Counted from the first letter of the stretch, positions 1 through 6,882 are shown. The stretch is 18,415 bases of DNA from Acidimicrobiaceae bacterium UBA2093 (GCA_002331255.1 DCZD01000010.1:27781-46195), one strand, 5' to 3'. Numbers and translations: made by a program. The notes: generated by a model from the letters alone, not told the origin.

Positions 1-157
1 TGATGCCGATCTTCTTGTGGTCGACTGTGAACAACCACGACTTCCACCCGGTCGATTGCACGGGTCGACGCAAGTTGCCCAACGTCGTCGAGGGCACGAC
101 CACGCTCGGCGTGTTCGCCGCCTCTAGTTCAGTTGATGGTCTTTCGATGATCGCCAT
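1..157 (-). CDS. ctaD: Cytochrome c oxidase subunit I, N-terminal 52 residues (cut by window edge)
   Basis: Reading the minus strand from the ATG at 155-157 gives an open frame to the window edge. After a 38-residue hydrophilic leader it reads WLFTVDHKKIGI, the conserved N-terminal segment of COX1 just before helix I. COX1 carries heme a, heme a3 and CuB and reduces oxygen in the cytoplasmic membrane; those ligands lie beyond the window, so catalytic competence cannot be checked here. A GGAG Shine-Dalgarno sits 9 nt before the ATG, and the gene starts 15 nt after the coxB stop, as expected for one transcript. The DNA for DHKKIG closely resembles that of the COX1-like gene at 3124-4731, so the cluster carries two COX1 paralogues. 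This one is presumably the catalytic copy, by inference from its position next to coxB. Confidence 0.9.
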   Translation of the reverse strand, partial: MAIIERPSTELEAANTPSVVVPSTTLGNLRRPVQSTGWKSWLFTVDHKKIGI

Positions 158-172
158 GTCAGTGTTCTCCGA

Positions 173-1396
173 TCACTTCAGTGTCAAGAGGTAGGCCACG
201 AGTTTGTCGATGTCGCCCTCAGAGAGTGCGAGGTACGGCATTCCGCGGTACTTGCCGTCGGTCGGCTCGAGTTTGGTGGGGTCCGCGTACATCGGCTTCA
301 TCGCGGGTGCATTGCGCAACCAGCGGCGAAGATCGACTTCATTCAGACAATCAGCGCTGACACCTTCGAGATATTTTGCGCCAAACTCCTCGGACTTTGC
401 GTCCCAGACTCCGCCACGGCACTCCTTCTTCAGGAGGTCCCATGTGGCGCCGGCGAAAGTGTTTCGCGACATCAGCTTCGAGAGGTTCGGTGCTGCACCG
501 GCATAGACGTTCTCGTCTGGTGCCGCAATCGCAGCCGTGCCATCTGCCTTCTTCAAGCCATTGACCTGGTGGCATCGCACGCACTGGTTGAGAAACACTG
601 CTTCACCTTCCTTGGCGAGCGTGTTCTCTGCGGGGGCCTTATAGGCGGCCTGCTGATTCTTGACCCACGTGGCGAAGTCGTCTTTCGACAATGCCACTGC
701 CTCCATGCGCATGTTCGCATGCGATAGTCCGCAGAATTCAGTGCACTGGCCTGCGTAGATGCCGGGGTTGTCGGCCTGAAGGCGAAGAGTGTGGATGCGT
801 CCAGGAACCGCGTCGCGCTTTCCGTTCAATGCAGGAATCCAATAAGAGTGGATGACGTCGCGACTGGTCTCGCGAATGAGCACCTTCGTGTCTGCTGGCA
901 TGACGAGTTGACCCGACGTGATGATCGGCTGATCGATACCCCAGTCCTCTTGCGCCGGGTAGTCGTACTCCCACCACCACTGTTGACCAGTGACGTTGAT
1001 GACAAGTTCAGTGTCTTTCGTTTCGGCAAGATTGAAGATGGTCCGCGTAGTGAACACACCGACCACCGACAGAATCAACGCGGGAATGATTGTGAGCGTT
1101 ATCTCGAGCGCTGGCTTGCCGTGGCTCTGCTCTGGAATGGGCTGACCTTTGTCGCGGAACTTTGTCATCGTGACGACAAAGAGCACGGTCATGATGACAC
1201 CGACGACGCCTGCGATTCCGAACACCATGTACTGCAAGTCGTTGATCTCGGCTGCGTTCTCGCCTTTAGGTTGGAAAACGTCCTGGGGTGCATCCTTGGC
1301 ACAACCGGCCAAAAACATGCTCGCGCCGACCATCGTGGTGATGGCCAGTGCACGTGCTCGACGTGCAGTACGCGCAGATAATGCGTGACGACTCAT
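173..1396 (-). CDS. coxB: Cytochrome c oxidase subunit II with fused cytochrome c domain (caa3-type)
   Basis: Subunit II takes electrons through a binuclear CuA centre and passes them to subunit I. The 407-residue protein has a lipoprotein-type signal with lipobox LAGC (Cys32) and two membrane helices near 56-78 and 97-120. A CuA domain follows, with the aromatic patch QQWWWEY at 138-144 and ligands His183, Cys218, Glu220, Cys222, His226 and Met229. A C-terminal cytochrome c domain carries CxxCH at 272-276 and a likely axial Met386 in YRGMPYL. The fusion implies a caa3-type oxidase that needs no separate cytochrome c. The stretch between the heme motif and Met386 is about 110 residues and includes Cys326 and Cys350, longer than in a minimal class I domain. 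Its ATG overlaps the stop of the upstream gene (ATGA), implying translational coupling; ctaD follows 15 nt downstream. Confidence 0.96.
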   Translation of the reverse strand: MSRHALSARTARRARALAITTMVGASMFLAGCAKDAPQDVFQPKGENAAEINDLQYMVFGIAGVVGVIMTVLFVVTMTKFRDKGQPIPEQSHGKPALEITLTIIPALILSVVGVFTTRTIFNLAETKDTELVINVTGQQWWWEYDYPAQEDWGIDQPIITSGQLVMPADTKVLIRETSRDVIHSYWIPALNGKRDAVPGRIHTLRLQADNPGIYAGQCTEFCGLSHANMRMEAVALSKDDFATWVKNQQAAYKAPAENTLAKEGEAVFLNQCVRCHQVNGLKKADGTAAIAAPDENVYAGAAPNLSKLMSRNTFAGATWDLLKKECRGGVWDAKSEEFGAKYLEGVSADCLNEVDLRRWLRNAPAMKPMYADPTKLEPTDGKYRGMPYLALSEGDIDKLVAYLLTLK

Positions 1397-2514
1397 GGTA
1401 CGTACACCTCGATTTCTTGTCCTTCAAGACCTGGCACTGTGAGCTTGTATGGCCCGGCGGCAATTGAAGGCTTCCGAATGTTGAGCGTGAGCACATTCAC
1501 CTGGTCCTCGCCGGTCAGCTGAGTGCACTGCTCGCTCTTTTCCTTGACACCTGTGTCAGCAACCTTCTTCTCACCAAGTTCTGCGACCAAGCGATGTTCC
1601 TCGCTATCCAGGTTGTGGAAGAGAACCTGCACTGGACTCGAAGCCGGGATGGTGACCTTCTCGACAGGCGCATCAAGACCACTCAAAGTTGCGATCATCT
1701 TGCCATCGCGCACGGTGATCGTGGCGAGCGTTGCGCTCTTCAATGACACGGCGTTGTTTGGGTGCTTGTCGAAATACTTGTCGGCTTCCGCGCCACACTC
1801 CATGTGCGAGTAATGATCCTCTTCTGCGGCCTCAACCAACTCGGCACGCTCGCCAGAAATTCCCGTGACGATTCCTGCACCGACCAGCGCGACAAAACCG
1901 ACAGAGCACAGCGTGCCAATTGCCCGTCCGCGCATGCTTGGCTTGAGCGCAACGAGGAAGCCAAGCACGAGAACTAGCGACGAGACGACGATGAAGACGA
2001 CGGCACCGGCTGACTTCGAGATGTTCAACATGATGCGTGAGAACGAGATCGCGATAATGCCGACTACTACTGCTGCGCCCACCGGAAACTCAAGGGGATG
2101 CAATAGACGACCGCGCAATTGGCTGTTGAACTCTGAGTCGGCGGATGCGCGACTTGCGTAGTCCTGCACCAACCACTCCACTGCGCCAGCCACCAAAGCG
2201 ACGATGCCCAACACAAAGACGATCGGGTTGGTTGCCAGTCCGAACACAAGCATCACGATGCCGACGGCCACAATGAGCGGCCACACTGCCGCAGGCGCCG
2301 GTTGTGTCGCCGCTGCAGATGCTTCCTTAACGCTGTGGGCCGTTGAGTCGCGGGTGAACGAGGTGAGACCACCGAGCAATGCGGCTGCTGAGGCGAGAGA
2401 GCCGAGCGCAACTGCGCCGATGTCGTTCGGGTTGACGAACAACATATAGAGGACCATCGCGATTGTCGCGAGGACGGTGACGCCGTAGAAGTACTTGGAA
2501 CCTGTGGTGATCAT
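1393..2514 (-). CDS. Membrane protein of the cox operon with a C-terminal cupredoxin-like domain
   Basis: I do not recognise a named family. With the ATG at 2512-2514 the protein has 373 residues; a start 63 nt further upstream would add an arginine/cysteine-rich tail and run into the COX3-like gene, so it was rejected. About seven hydrophobic segments are visible (8-26, 32-52, 78-94, 97-116, 145-163, 170-190, 199-219). The segment 77-116 resembles the small two-helix subunit IV of actinobacterial oxidases. Residues 220-373 form a soluble, beta-rich tail ending in GPYKLTVPG, with a cupredoxin-like stretch near 285-311 (VQVLFHNLDSEEHRL). Potential metal ligands are His234, His237 and Cys240 (HxxHxxC just after the last helix), His307 and Cys330; a complete type 1 copper site is not evident. 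It lies 7 nt after the COX3-like stop and overlaps the coxB start by 4 nt. A role as oxidase subunit or in copper delivery is inference. Confidence 0.8.
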   Translation of the reverse strand: MITTGSKYFYGVTVLATIAMVLYMLFVNPNDIGAVALGSLASAAALLGGLTSFTRDSTAHSVKEASAAATQPAPAAVWPLIVAVGIVMLVFGLATNPIVFVLGIVALVAGAVEWLVQDYASRASADSEFNSQLRGRLLHPLEFPVGAAVVVGIIAISFSRIMLNISKSAGAVVFIVVSSLVLVLGFLVALKPSMRGRAIGTLCSVGFVALVGAGIVTGISGERAELVEAAEEDHYSHMECGAEADKYFDKHPNNAVSLKSATLATITVRDGKMIATLSGLDAPVEKVTIPASSPVQVLFHNLDSEEHRLVAELGEKKVADTGVKEKSEQCTQLTGEDQVNVLTLNIRKPSIAAGPYKLTVPGLEGQEIEVYVP

Positions 2515-2521
2515 CTTTCGC

Positions 2522-3127
2522 CTACTTCTGCACGTACACGACGAACCAGAGCGCCACGAAAATTCCCGTGAGCACATACCAATACAGAGCGTGAGCGTTG
2601 ACTACCTCGACGTCGTCGCGACGTCCACCAACTGAGCGGAACCACGCAACCGCGGTGAACGCCATACCAACCACCACGAGAATCAACATCGTCGCAGTTA
2701 TTGCGTAGAACATCGACTGATACGCACCATCGCGTACGCCGATGCCCATCTGCGAGTACACAGCGATCTGCGCATTCACGATTGCTGCACCGAGACCAAA
2801 TGTCACGAGCAACGCCAGTGAGCGGTGTGAGTCGTGGCCTCGCTTCGCGCTGTAAGAAGCCCACTGCGCCATGAGCAACAACGCGAAGAATGTGACAAGC
2901 ATCGTGTTCGCCGCGACTTCAGGAATGGTGATGTCTTTCGGCAACCAATCTTTGATTGTGTAGAGACCGTCGGAAGATTCGCGCGTTGGCGCCGCAGCGC
3001 GGAAGCGCAACCACACCGACAACATGCCACCCATCAAAGTGATTGCAGCCACCGACAAGACACCGACGGCGACCATTGCCTGACGCTTCGGTACAGGTGC
3101 TGCAGCTGAAGGAAGTGCGAGAGTCAT
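2522..3127 (-). CDS. coxC: Heme-copper oxidase subunit III-like protein (divergent COX3)
   Basis: This 201-residue, five-helix protein has the COX3 plan: helices near 17-41, 70-90, 104-124, 138-162 and 178-198, with NTMLVTFFALLLMAQWAS at 74-91 matching COX3 helix II and YWYVLTG at 182-188 in the last helix. COX3 normally stabilises the catalytic core and lies along its proton-entry side. Two usual COX3 motifs are changed: the GxHGxH of the fourth helix reads ATMLIL (145-150), and the final YWHFVD reads YWYVLT. The length suits the compact bacterial form. Its ATG overlaps the stop of the preceding COX1-like gene (ATGA), and the next gene begins 7 nt after its stop. Family membership is firm. 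Whether it serves the normal oxidase, the ligand-less COX1 paralogue, or both is unknown. Confidence 0.88.
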   Translation of the reverse strand: MTLALPSAAAPVPKRQAMVAVGVLSVAAITLMGGMLSVWLRFRAAAPTRESSDGLYTIKDWLPKDITIPEVAANTMLVTFFALLLMAQWASYSAKRGHDSHRSLALLVTFGLGAAIVNAQIAVYSQMGIGVRDGAYQSMFYAITATMLILVVVGMAFTAVAWFRSVGGRRDDVEVVNAHALYWYVLTGIFVALWFVVYVQK

Positions 3128-4731
3128 GCCGACACCCCTTTCGAGTCGAGAACTGGTTCAGCAGAAGCGACAGACGCAAGTTCAGAGAAGTTGTCAATTG
3201 GTGCCGGGGACGGTGTCGCCCACTCGAGCGTGTGACCATTCCAGGGGTCGTCGCCTGCGTGCTCACCTGAACGGAAGTCTGCAACCGCCGCACCGATGAA
3301 AGCGAGAAGTCCGAGGATGACAAGAGCATGTCCGGCGACAGAGGCACCGTTCCACAGCGAGATTGGGCCGTCGTAATCGAATGATGCGACTGCTCCGTTT
3401 GGCTGACCTTGAAAACCTGCGATGTATTGCGGGAACGCCGCGAGAACAGTTCCAAGCAACACCAGCGCACCTGCTCCGAAAACCTTCTTGTCGGCAATCT
3501 TGCGACCCCACAACTTCGGGCCCCAGAACGCCATTGCACCGAGCCCAGCGAGCAATGTTCCGTACGCCACGTAGACGGTTGCACCCTCTTCGAACACTGT
3601 GCCGATGAGGTCTGCGCCATCAACATTGAGAAGGGCATTGCCGAGCATTCCGACGAGAATCATGCTGACACCAAGGAATGTGACAGCGAATGCTGCATTC
3701 GGGCGAATTTTGCCCGACTTCGCACCGAGCGCACCGAGCGCCAGCACAACCAATACACCAAGTACCGGTAACAGGTTGAAGAACGCGAACGTGATGAGCG
3801 ACTGAATCTTGTCGCCAGCACTGCCTGTCCATGTCAGAACATGTTGCGACTGAGTGACTGCACCAAGCACCGCAGTCGTGACAAGTCCGATGCCAGCCAG
3901 TGCACCACCGCGCAACGGTTGACGCCCACCCGACACGACGGGGCCCATGTCTGCGAGTGCACCAACTGCCATCACGACGAAGACGAATGTGAGGGGCTGA
4001 GTGAGCGACCAACCGAGGTGGTCGTTCACTGCATAGTTCCCACCAAAAGCGACACGTGAGTAGGTGTGATCAACGTAGATATACGCCACGGTTCCGATGG
4101 CAACGGGCAGTGACGCAATGATCGCAAAGCCACCGGCAAGGGCGGACCAACTGAATAGTGGTGCCCGCTCAAGCGACATGCCTGCTGTGCGCGCTGTGAG
4201 AACAGTGACGACTGCCGATGTCGCGGCTGCGATAAGTCCGGCTGCAGTGACAGCAAGGCCGAGCAGATAGAGATCAACCATGTCGGAGTTGCCACCAGCG
4301 GGGCCACCGTTTCCGAGGATCGAGATGATGACAGTGGCAACGCCTGTTATCCACAACCACAGACCAAGTTGCGCGAGACGTGGGAACGCGATGGAGCGTG
4401 CACCCACTTGGAGAGGTGCGACCGCAATTGCGATGCCGACAAAAGTCGGGGCGAGTACGGCGTATACGAGCCCGAAGCGGAAGATTGCAAGCAGCTGTGG
4501 CGCTGCGTCTGCATCAATGAGTGCGGTTGATGGCGTGATGCGCTCGATGCCGATGAGTGCAGCAACAACTGCAGTGCCCAACGCGAGCAACCAAGACAGC
4601 GCAACAAACAGTCGGCCGATCTTCTTGTGATCAGATGAGCTGACCCAATCGGCGATGCCGACGAGTAACTGGGGCACCGCATCACGCTGTGAGGCAGTGG
4701 TTGCCTGCGCGTGCGTCTCGATGGTGGTCAT
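3124..4731 (-). CDS. COX1-like membrane protein lacking heme and CuB ligands
   Basis: The 535-residue, roughly 12-helix protein is homologous to COX1 end to end: SSDHKKIG (32-39), APLQVGARSIAFPRL (105-119), FWGPKLWGR (402-410) and DDPWNGHTLEWAT (494-506) are all recognisable. Compared by eye with a recalled mycobacterial CtaD sequence, the catalytic residues are gone. The heme a His of helix II is Phe84. The helix VI HPEVY (CuB His, Glu and cross-linked Tyr) is QPLTF (245-249). Of the CuB His pair only His297 remains, followed by Val298. The AHFHY heme ligands of helix X align with Gly383 and Thr385. The frame is intact and membrane segments are preserved, so this is not simple decay. It is first in the cox transcript, with GGAG 12 nt before the ATG, and overlaps the COX3-like gene by 4 bp. 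Likely a structural or regulatory subunit rather than an oxidase (inference). Automatic annotation would probably call it subunit I. Confidence 0.9.
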   Translation of the reverse strand: MTTIETHAQATTASQRDAVPQLLVGIADWVSSSDHKKIGRLFVALSWLLALGTAVVAALIGIERITPSTALIDADAAPQLLAIFRFGLVYAVLAPTFVGIAIAVAPLQVGARSIAFPRLAQLGLWLWITGVATVIISILGNGGPAGGNSDMVDLYLLGLAVTAAGLIAAATSAVVTVLTARTAGMSLERAPLFSWSALAGGFAIIASLPVAIGTVAYIYVDHTYSRVAFGGNYAVNDHLGWSLTQPLTFVFVVMAVGALADMGPVVSGGRQPLRGGALAGIGLVTTAVLGAVTQSQHVLTWTGSAGDKIQSLITFAFFNLLPVLGVLVVLALGALGAKSGKIRPNAAFAVTFLGVSMILVGMLGNALLNVDGADLIGTVFEEGATVYVAYGTLLAGLGAMAFWGPKLWGRKIADKKVFGAGALVLLGTVLAAFPQYIAGFQGQPNGAVASFDYDGPISLWNGASVAGHALVILGLLAFIGAAVADFRSGEHAGDDPWNGHTLEWATPSPAPIDNFSELASVASAEPVLDSKGVSA

Positions 4732-4759
4732 GTCGTGGTAGGTCTCCCGTACCCCTCAA

Positions 4760-4774
4760 CCTTGGGGGTCAAGG
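4760..4774. promoter_or_regulatory. Inverted repeat upstream of the cox operon (possible operator)
   Basis: CCTTG and CAAGG flank a 5-bp centre (GGGGT) 29-43 bp before the ATG of the COX1-like gene, within the 149-bp gap after ctaB. The gap is the only sizeable space in the minus-strand respiratory cluster and is the natural place for the cox promoter and its control. On the minus strand the repeat contains TTGACC, which could serve as a -35 element, but no convincing -10 follows at normal spacing. The regulator is unknown. Confidence 0.3.
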
Positions 4775-4875
4775 CCGGGGCACACAACGCTGCTAGTTCC
4801 GTGTTTCACACTATCCACATGGGCTAGGTGGGCCCGAACTCCCATGCGAGCACTATCGAACGAGGAGGTGACAGT

Positions 4876-4890
4876 CGTCGCTAGGCGACG
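4876..4890 (-). other. GC-rich hairpin at the end of ctaB
   Basis: CGTCGC (4876-4881) and GCGACG (4885-4890) form a perfect 6-bp stem with a 3-nt loop and include the ctaB stop codon. No T-tract follows on the minus strand, so it is at best a weak or factor-assisted terminator or an RNA 3'-end stabiliser, leaving read-through from ctaB into the cox genes possible. Confidence 0.3.
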
Positions 4891-5810
4891 AGCACGTCAA
4901 CGGTCAGTGCAACGAACACCAACGACACGTATGTGATGGAGAATGAAAAGAGTCTCATGGACGCGCCAGCTGATGGCCGGCGACCAAGTGCAATTGTGCC
5001 ACCGAGAAACCCGAGGCCGAAGACTGCTGCCGTGATGCCGTAGATCCATCCGAGGTCAGCGACAGGTACAAGCGCCATTGAGGTGACGAGGATGGCCACG
5101 CAGTAACGAGTCATTGACGCCACCACATCGGCGGTTGACACCACCGATGGCAACATCGGCACGCCCGCAGCCCGGTAGTCATCGGCATGGCGGATTGCGA
5201 GGGCCCAGAAATGCGGCGGGGTCCACAGGAAAATGAGGAGAAAGAGGAGCGCGGCGGACCAGCTCAGCGAATTCGTCACCGCAGCCCAGCCCACTAACAC
5301 GGGAACCGCCCCAGCGGCCCCGCCAATCACGATGTTCTGTTTGCTCGTGCGCTTCAGCCACAACGAGTACACGAAGACGTAGAAAGCAGTTGCCGATACG
5401 GCAAGCACCGCCGACAACAAGTTGGCGCCGACCCACAACAACACGAAAGCCGCCACCTCCAGCGACAAGGCGAAGACCAGCGCATTACGCGGCGAGATAA
5501 GACCCGTGACGAGCGGGCGATTCTTCGTTCGCTCCATGAGCGCATCGATGTCACGGTCGATGTACATGTTGATGGCGTTCGCCCCGCCAGCCGCCAACGA
5601 ACCCCCAATCAACGTCACGGCGATTAGACCCCACGACGGCCACGCGCCTTCGGCCAACACCATGGTGGGAACCGTGGTGATGAGGAGCAATTCGATGATG
5701 CGCGGCTTGGTGAGAGCGATGTAGCCACCGATGACCGAGCGTGGAGCGCGCGACGATGAATGTGCTCCGCCGATTCGAGACGGCACGACGGGACGCACAT
5801 TGAGGGACAT
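4881..5810 (-). CDS. ctaB: Heme O synthase (protoheme IX farnesyltransferase)
   Basis: CtaB, a UbiA-family membrane prenyltransferase, transfers the farnesyl group of farnesyl diphosphate to heme b to make heme O, the precursor of heme A for aa3/caa3 oxidases. The 309-residue protein has the expected multi-helix profile and both Asp-rich regions. The first is N81-MYI-D85-RDI-D89 in ANAINMYIDRDIDALMERTK with NRPLVTG following. The second is TPPHFWALAIRHADDYRAAG (197-216), characteristic of heme O synthases. Other conserved parts are ALTKPRIIELLL near 32-43 and GGAAGAVPVLVGW at 163-175. The ATG at 5808-5810 lies 57 bp from the divergent clpS start, so the two share a promoter region. Position upstream of the cox operon on the same strand fits its role of supplying that oxidase with heme. 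Confidence 0.96.
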   Translation of the reverse strand: MSLNVRPVVPSRIGGAHSSSRAPRSVIGGYIALTKPRIIELLLITTVPTMVLAEGAWPSWGLIAVTLIGGSLAAGGANAINMYIDRDIDALMERTKNRPLVTGLISPRNALVFALSLEVAAFVLLWVGANLLSAVLAVSATAFYVFVYSLWLKRTSKQNIVIGGAAGAVPVLVGWAAVTNSLSWSAALLFLLIFLWTPPHFWALAIRHADDYRAAGVPMLPSVVSTADVVASMTRYCVAILVTSMALVPVADLGWIYGITAAVFGLGFLGGTIALGRRPSAGASMRLFSFSITYVSLVFVALTVDVLVA

Positions 5811-5867
5811 CGGAACCTATGGTACGAGCGCAACTGCGATACGACCAATCGCAGGCAGACTATTCAC

Positions 5868-6203
5868 GTGACCACCCCCGTCATCGCGAGCCAACCTTCT
5901 TTCGCGGAACCTTCTGTCATAGAACCTTCTGTAATAGATGAGGAGAAAGTCGACACCACGGTCGACCTCGACACGCCGTGGATCGTGCTCGTGTGGAACG
6001 ACCCCATCAATCTCATGTCGTACGTCACATTCGTGTTCCAGAAGTTGTTTGGCTATTCACTCGAAAAAGCAACCGAACTGATGCTTGACGTGCATGAGAA
6101 GGGTCGAGCTGTGGTGTCGACCGGTACGCGTGAGCGTGCAGAGATCGACGTGTACCGACTTCATGAACATGGTCTGTGGGCGACCATGCAACAGGACAAG
6201 TAA
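5868..6203 (+). CDS. clpS: ATP-dependent Clp protease adaptor ClpS
   Basis: ClpS binds proteins with N-degron residues and delivers them to ClpA/ClpC for degradation by ClpP. From the GTG at 5868 the product has 111 residues. The core begins at PWIVLVWNDPINLMSYVTFVF (38-57), with the binding-pocket Asn44 and Asp45, a Met50 gate equivalent, and conserved His76 in DVHEKGRAVV. The GTG was preferred because an ATG 108 nt upstream would run antiparallel into ctaB and add a low-complexity tail unlike ClpS. The variable N-terminal arm contains a 5-residue repeat (QPSFA, EPSVI, EPSVI). The DUF2017 gene follows 13 nt downstream, the usual actinobacterial pairing. The divergent 57-bp gap to ctaB must hold its promoter. 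Confidence 0.93.
   Translation: MTTPVIASQPSFAEPSVIEPSVIDEEKVDTTVDLDTPWIVLVWNDPINLMSYVTFVFQKLFGYSLEKATELMLDVHEKGRAVVSTGTRERAEIDVYRLHEHGLWATMQQDK
5892..5936 (+). repeat. Three 15-bp tandem units in the clpS N-terminal coding region
   Basis: Three in-frame units (5892-5906, 5907-5921, 5922-5936) share the core AACCTTCT at the same position; the second and third differ at only one base (GAACCTTCTGTCATA versus GAACCTTCTGTAATA). They encode the repeating pentapeptides of the flexible ClpS arm, so unit gain or loss would keep frame. Confidence 0.8.
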
Positions 6204-6216
6204 GAACGACGCACTC

Positions 6217-6723
6217 ATGGTGAGAAGTAGACCGCCTGGTCCTATAACGCGACGTGTCGATGGTGCTTTCAACGTCAACTTGAACGAAGACGAACGATCG
6301 GCATTCATCAAGTTCTTCTCAGAATTCGAAGACCTCTTGAACGCCGACTCACGTGACGACAATCTTCGTCGTCTCTTTCCTGTCGCATATCACGACAACC
6401 TCGAGAACGACGGTGAGTTCCAACGACTGATGCATGATGACCTGGTCGCATCGAAACGAGCGTCGCTTGAGATCAGTCGACGCATCATGTTGTCGACGGC
6501 CGACGATGTCGTCGCGGAAGCGGACATGCTGCAGTTGATGACCACGTTGAACGGATTGCGACTGGTGCTTGGCACCATGCTCGACGTCGGTGAGGACGAC
6601 GGCGACATCGACGATGACGATCCGTTGGCTGGCCAGCGACACCTCTACGAGTACATCGGATGGCTGCTCGAATGGGTGGTTGCAGGCCTTCACGAGGGGT
6701 TCGAGCCCGACGAGAAGTCCTAG
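6217..6723 (+). CDS. DUF2017 family protein
   Basis: The product has 168 residues from the ATG at 6217 and sits directly behind clpS, the usual place of DUF2017 proteins in actinomycetes. It is acidic and mostly helical: an N-terminal strand-like part (RVDGAFNVNLNEDERSAFIKFF), a helical middle rich in Asp/Arg with LFPVAYHDN, then MLQLMTTLNGLRLVLGTML, an acidic loop (DVGEDDGDIDDDD), and a final YIGWLLEWVVAGLHEGF helix. No signal peptide or membrane segment is seen. Its biochemical function is not known to me; the constant pairing with clpS suggests a link to N-degron or Clp-dependent proteolysis (inference). The frame stays open 132 nt further upstream, but that part overlaps clpS and is not similar to the family. 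Confidence 0.85.
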   Translation: MVRSRPPGPITRRVDGAFNVNLNEDERSAFIKFFSEFEDLLNADSRDDNLRRLFPVAYHDNLENDGEFQRLMHDDLVASKRASLEISRRIMLSTADDVVAEADMLQLMTTLNGLRLVLGTMLDVGEDDGDIDDDDPLAGQRHLYEYIGWLLEWVVAGLHEGFEPDEKS

Positions 6724-6781
6724 GGGGAATCTCTTCCGTGTGCTGATAGCGTCACTTTCGCTCTCAACCGGAGTCGTCCTT

Positions 6782-6857
6782 GCCCCCATCGTCTAGCGGC
6801 CTAGGACACCACCCTTTCAAGGTGGCGGCACGGGTTCGAATCCCGTTGGGGGTGCCA
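6782..6857 (+). tRNA. tRNA-Glu (anticodon UUC)
   Basis: A 76-nt cloverleaf with encoded CCA. The acceptor stem GCCCCCA pairs with TGGGGGT (G1-U72 wobble, as I recall in other actinobacterial tRNA-Glu), discriminator G. The anticodon stem CCACC/GGTGG holds loop CTTTCAA, anticodon TTC. The T arm is ACGGG-TTCGAAT-CCCGT. It is the first of three tRNAs on the same strand. Confidence 0.97.
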
Positions 6858-6882
6858 AGACCAGGTGTGGTCAAACACATGT

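Noticed and set aside
2919..3638. Minus-strand frame of 239 codons across the COX1-like/COX3-like junction
   Set aside because: It is out of frame with two clear homologues on the same strand and rich in Ser/Arg/Cys, a typical shadow.
3124..4731. COX1-like gene as a decaying pseudogene
   Set aside because: No stop or frameshift over 535 codons, membrane segments and terminal signatures are preserved, a ribosome site is present, and the stop is coupled to the next start.
4876..4890. Intrinsic terminator between ctaB and the cox operon
   Set aside because: The hairpin has no T-tract on the minus strand, so it is listed only as a hairpin.
5760..5867. Upstream ATG start for clpS
   Set aside because: The added 36 residues would be coded antisense to ctaB, have no ClpS similarity, and remove the promoter space between the divergent genes.
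6085..6216. Upstream start for the DUF2017 gene
   Set aside because: The extension overlaps clpS in another frame and is Cys/Arg-rich; the ATG at 6217 begins the recognisable protein.
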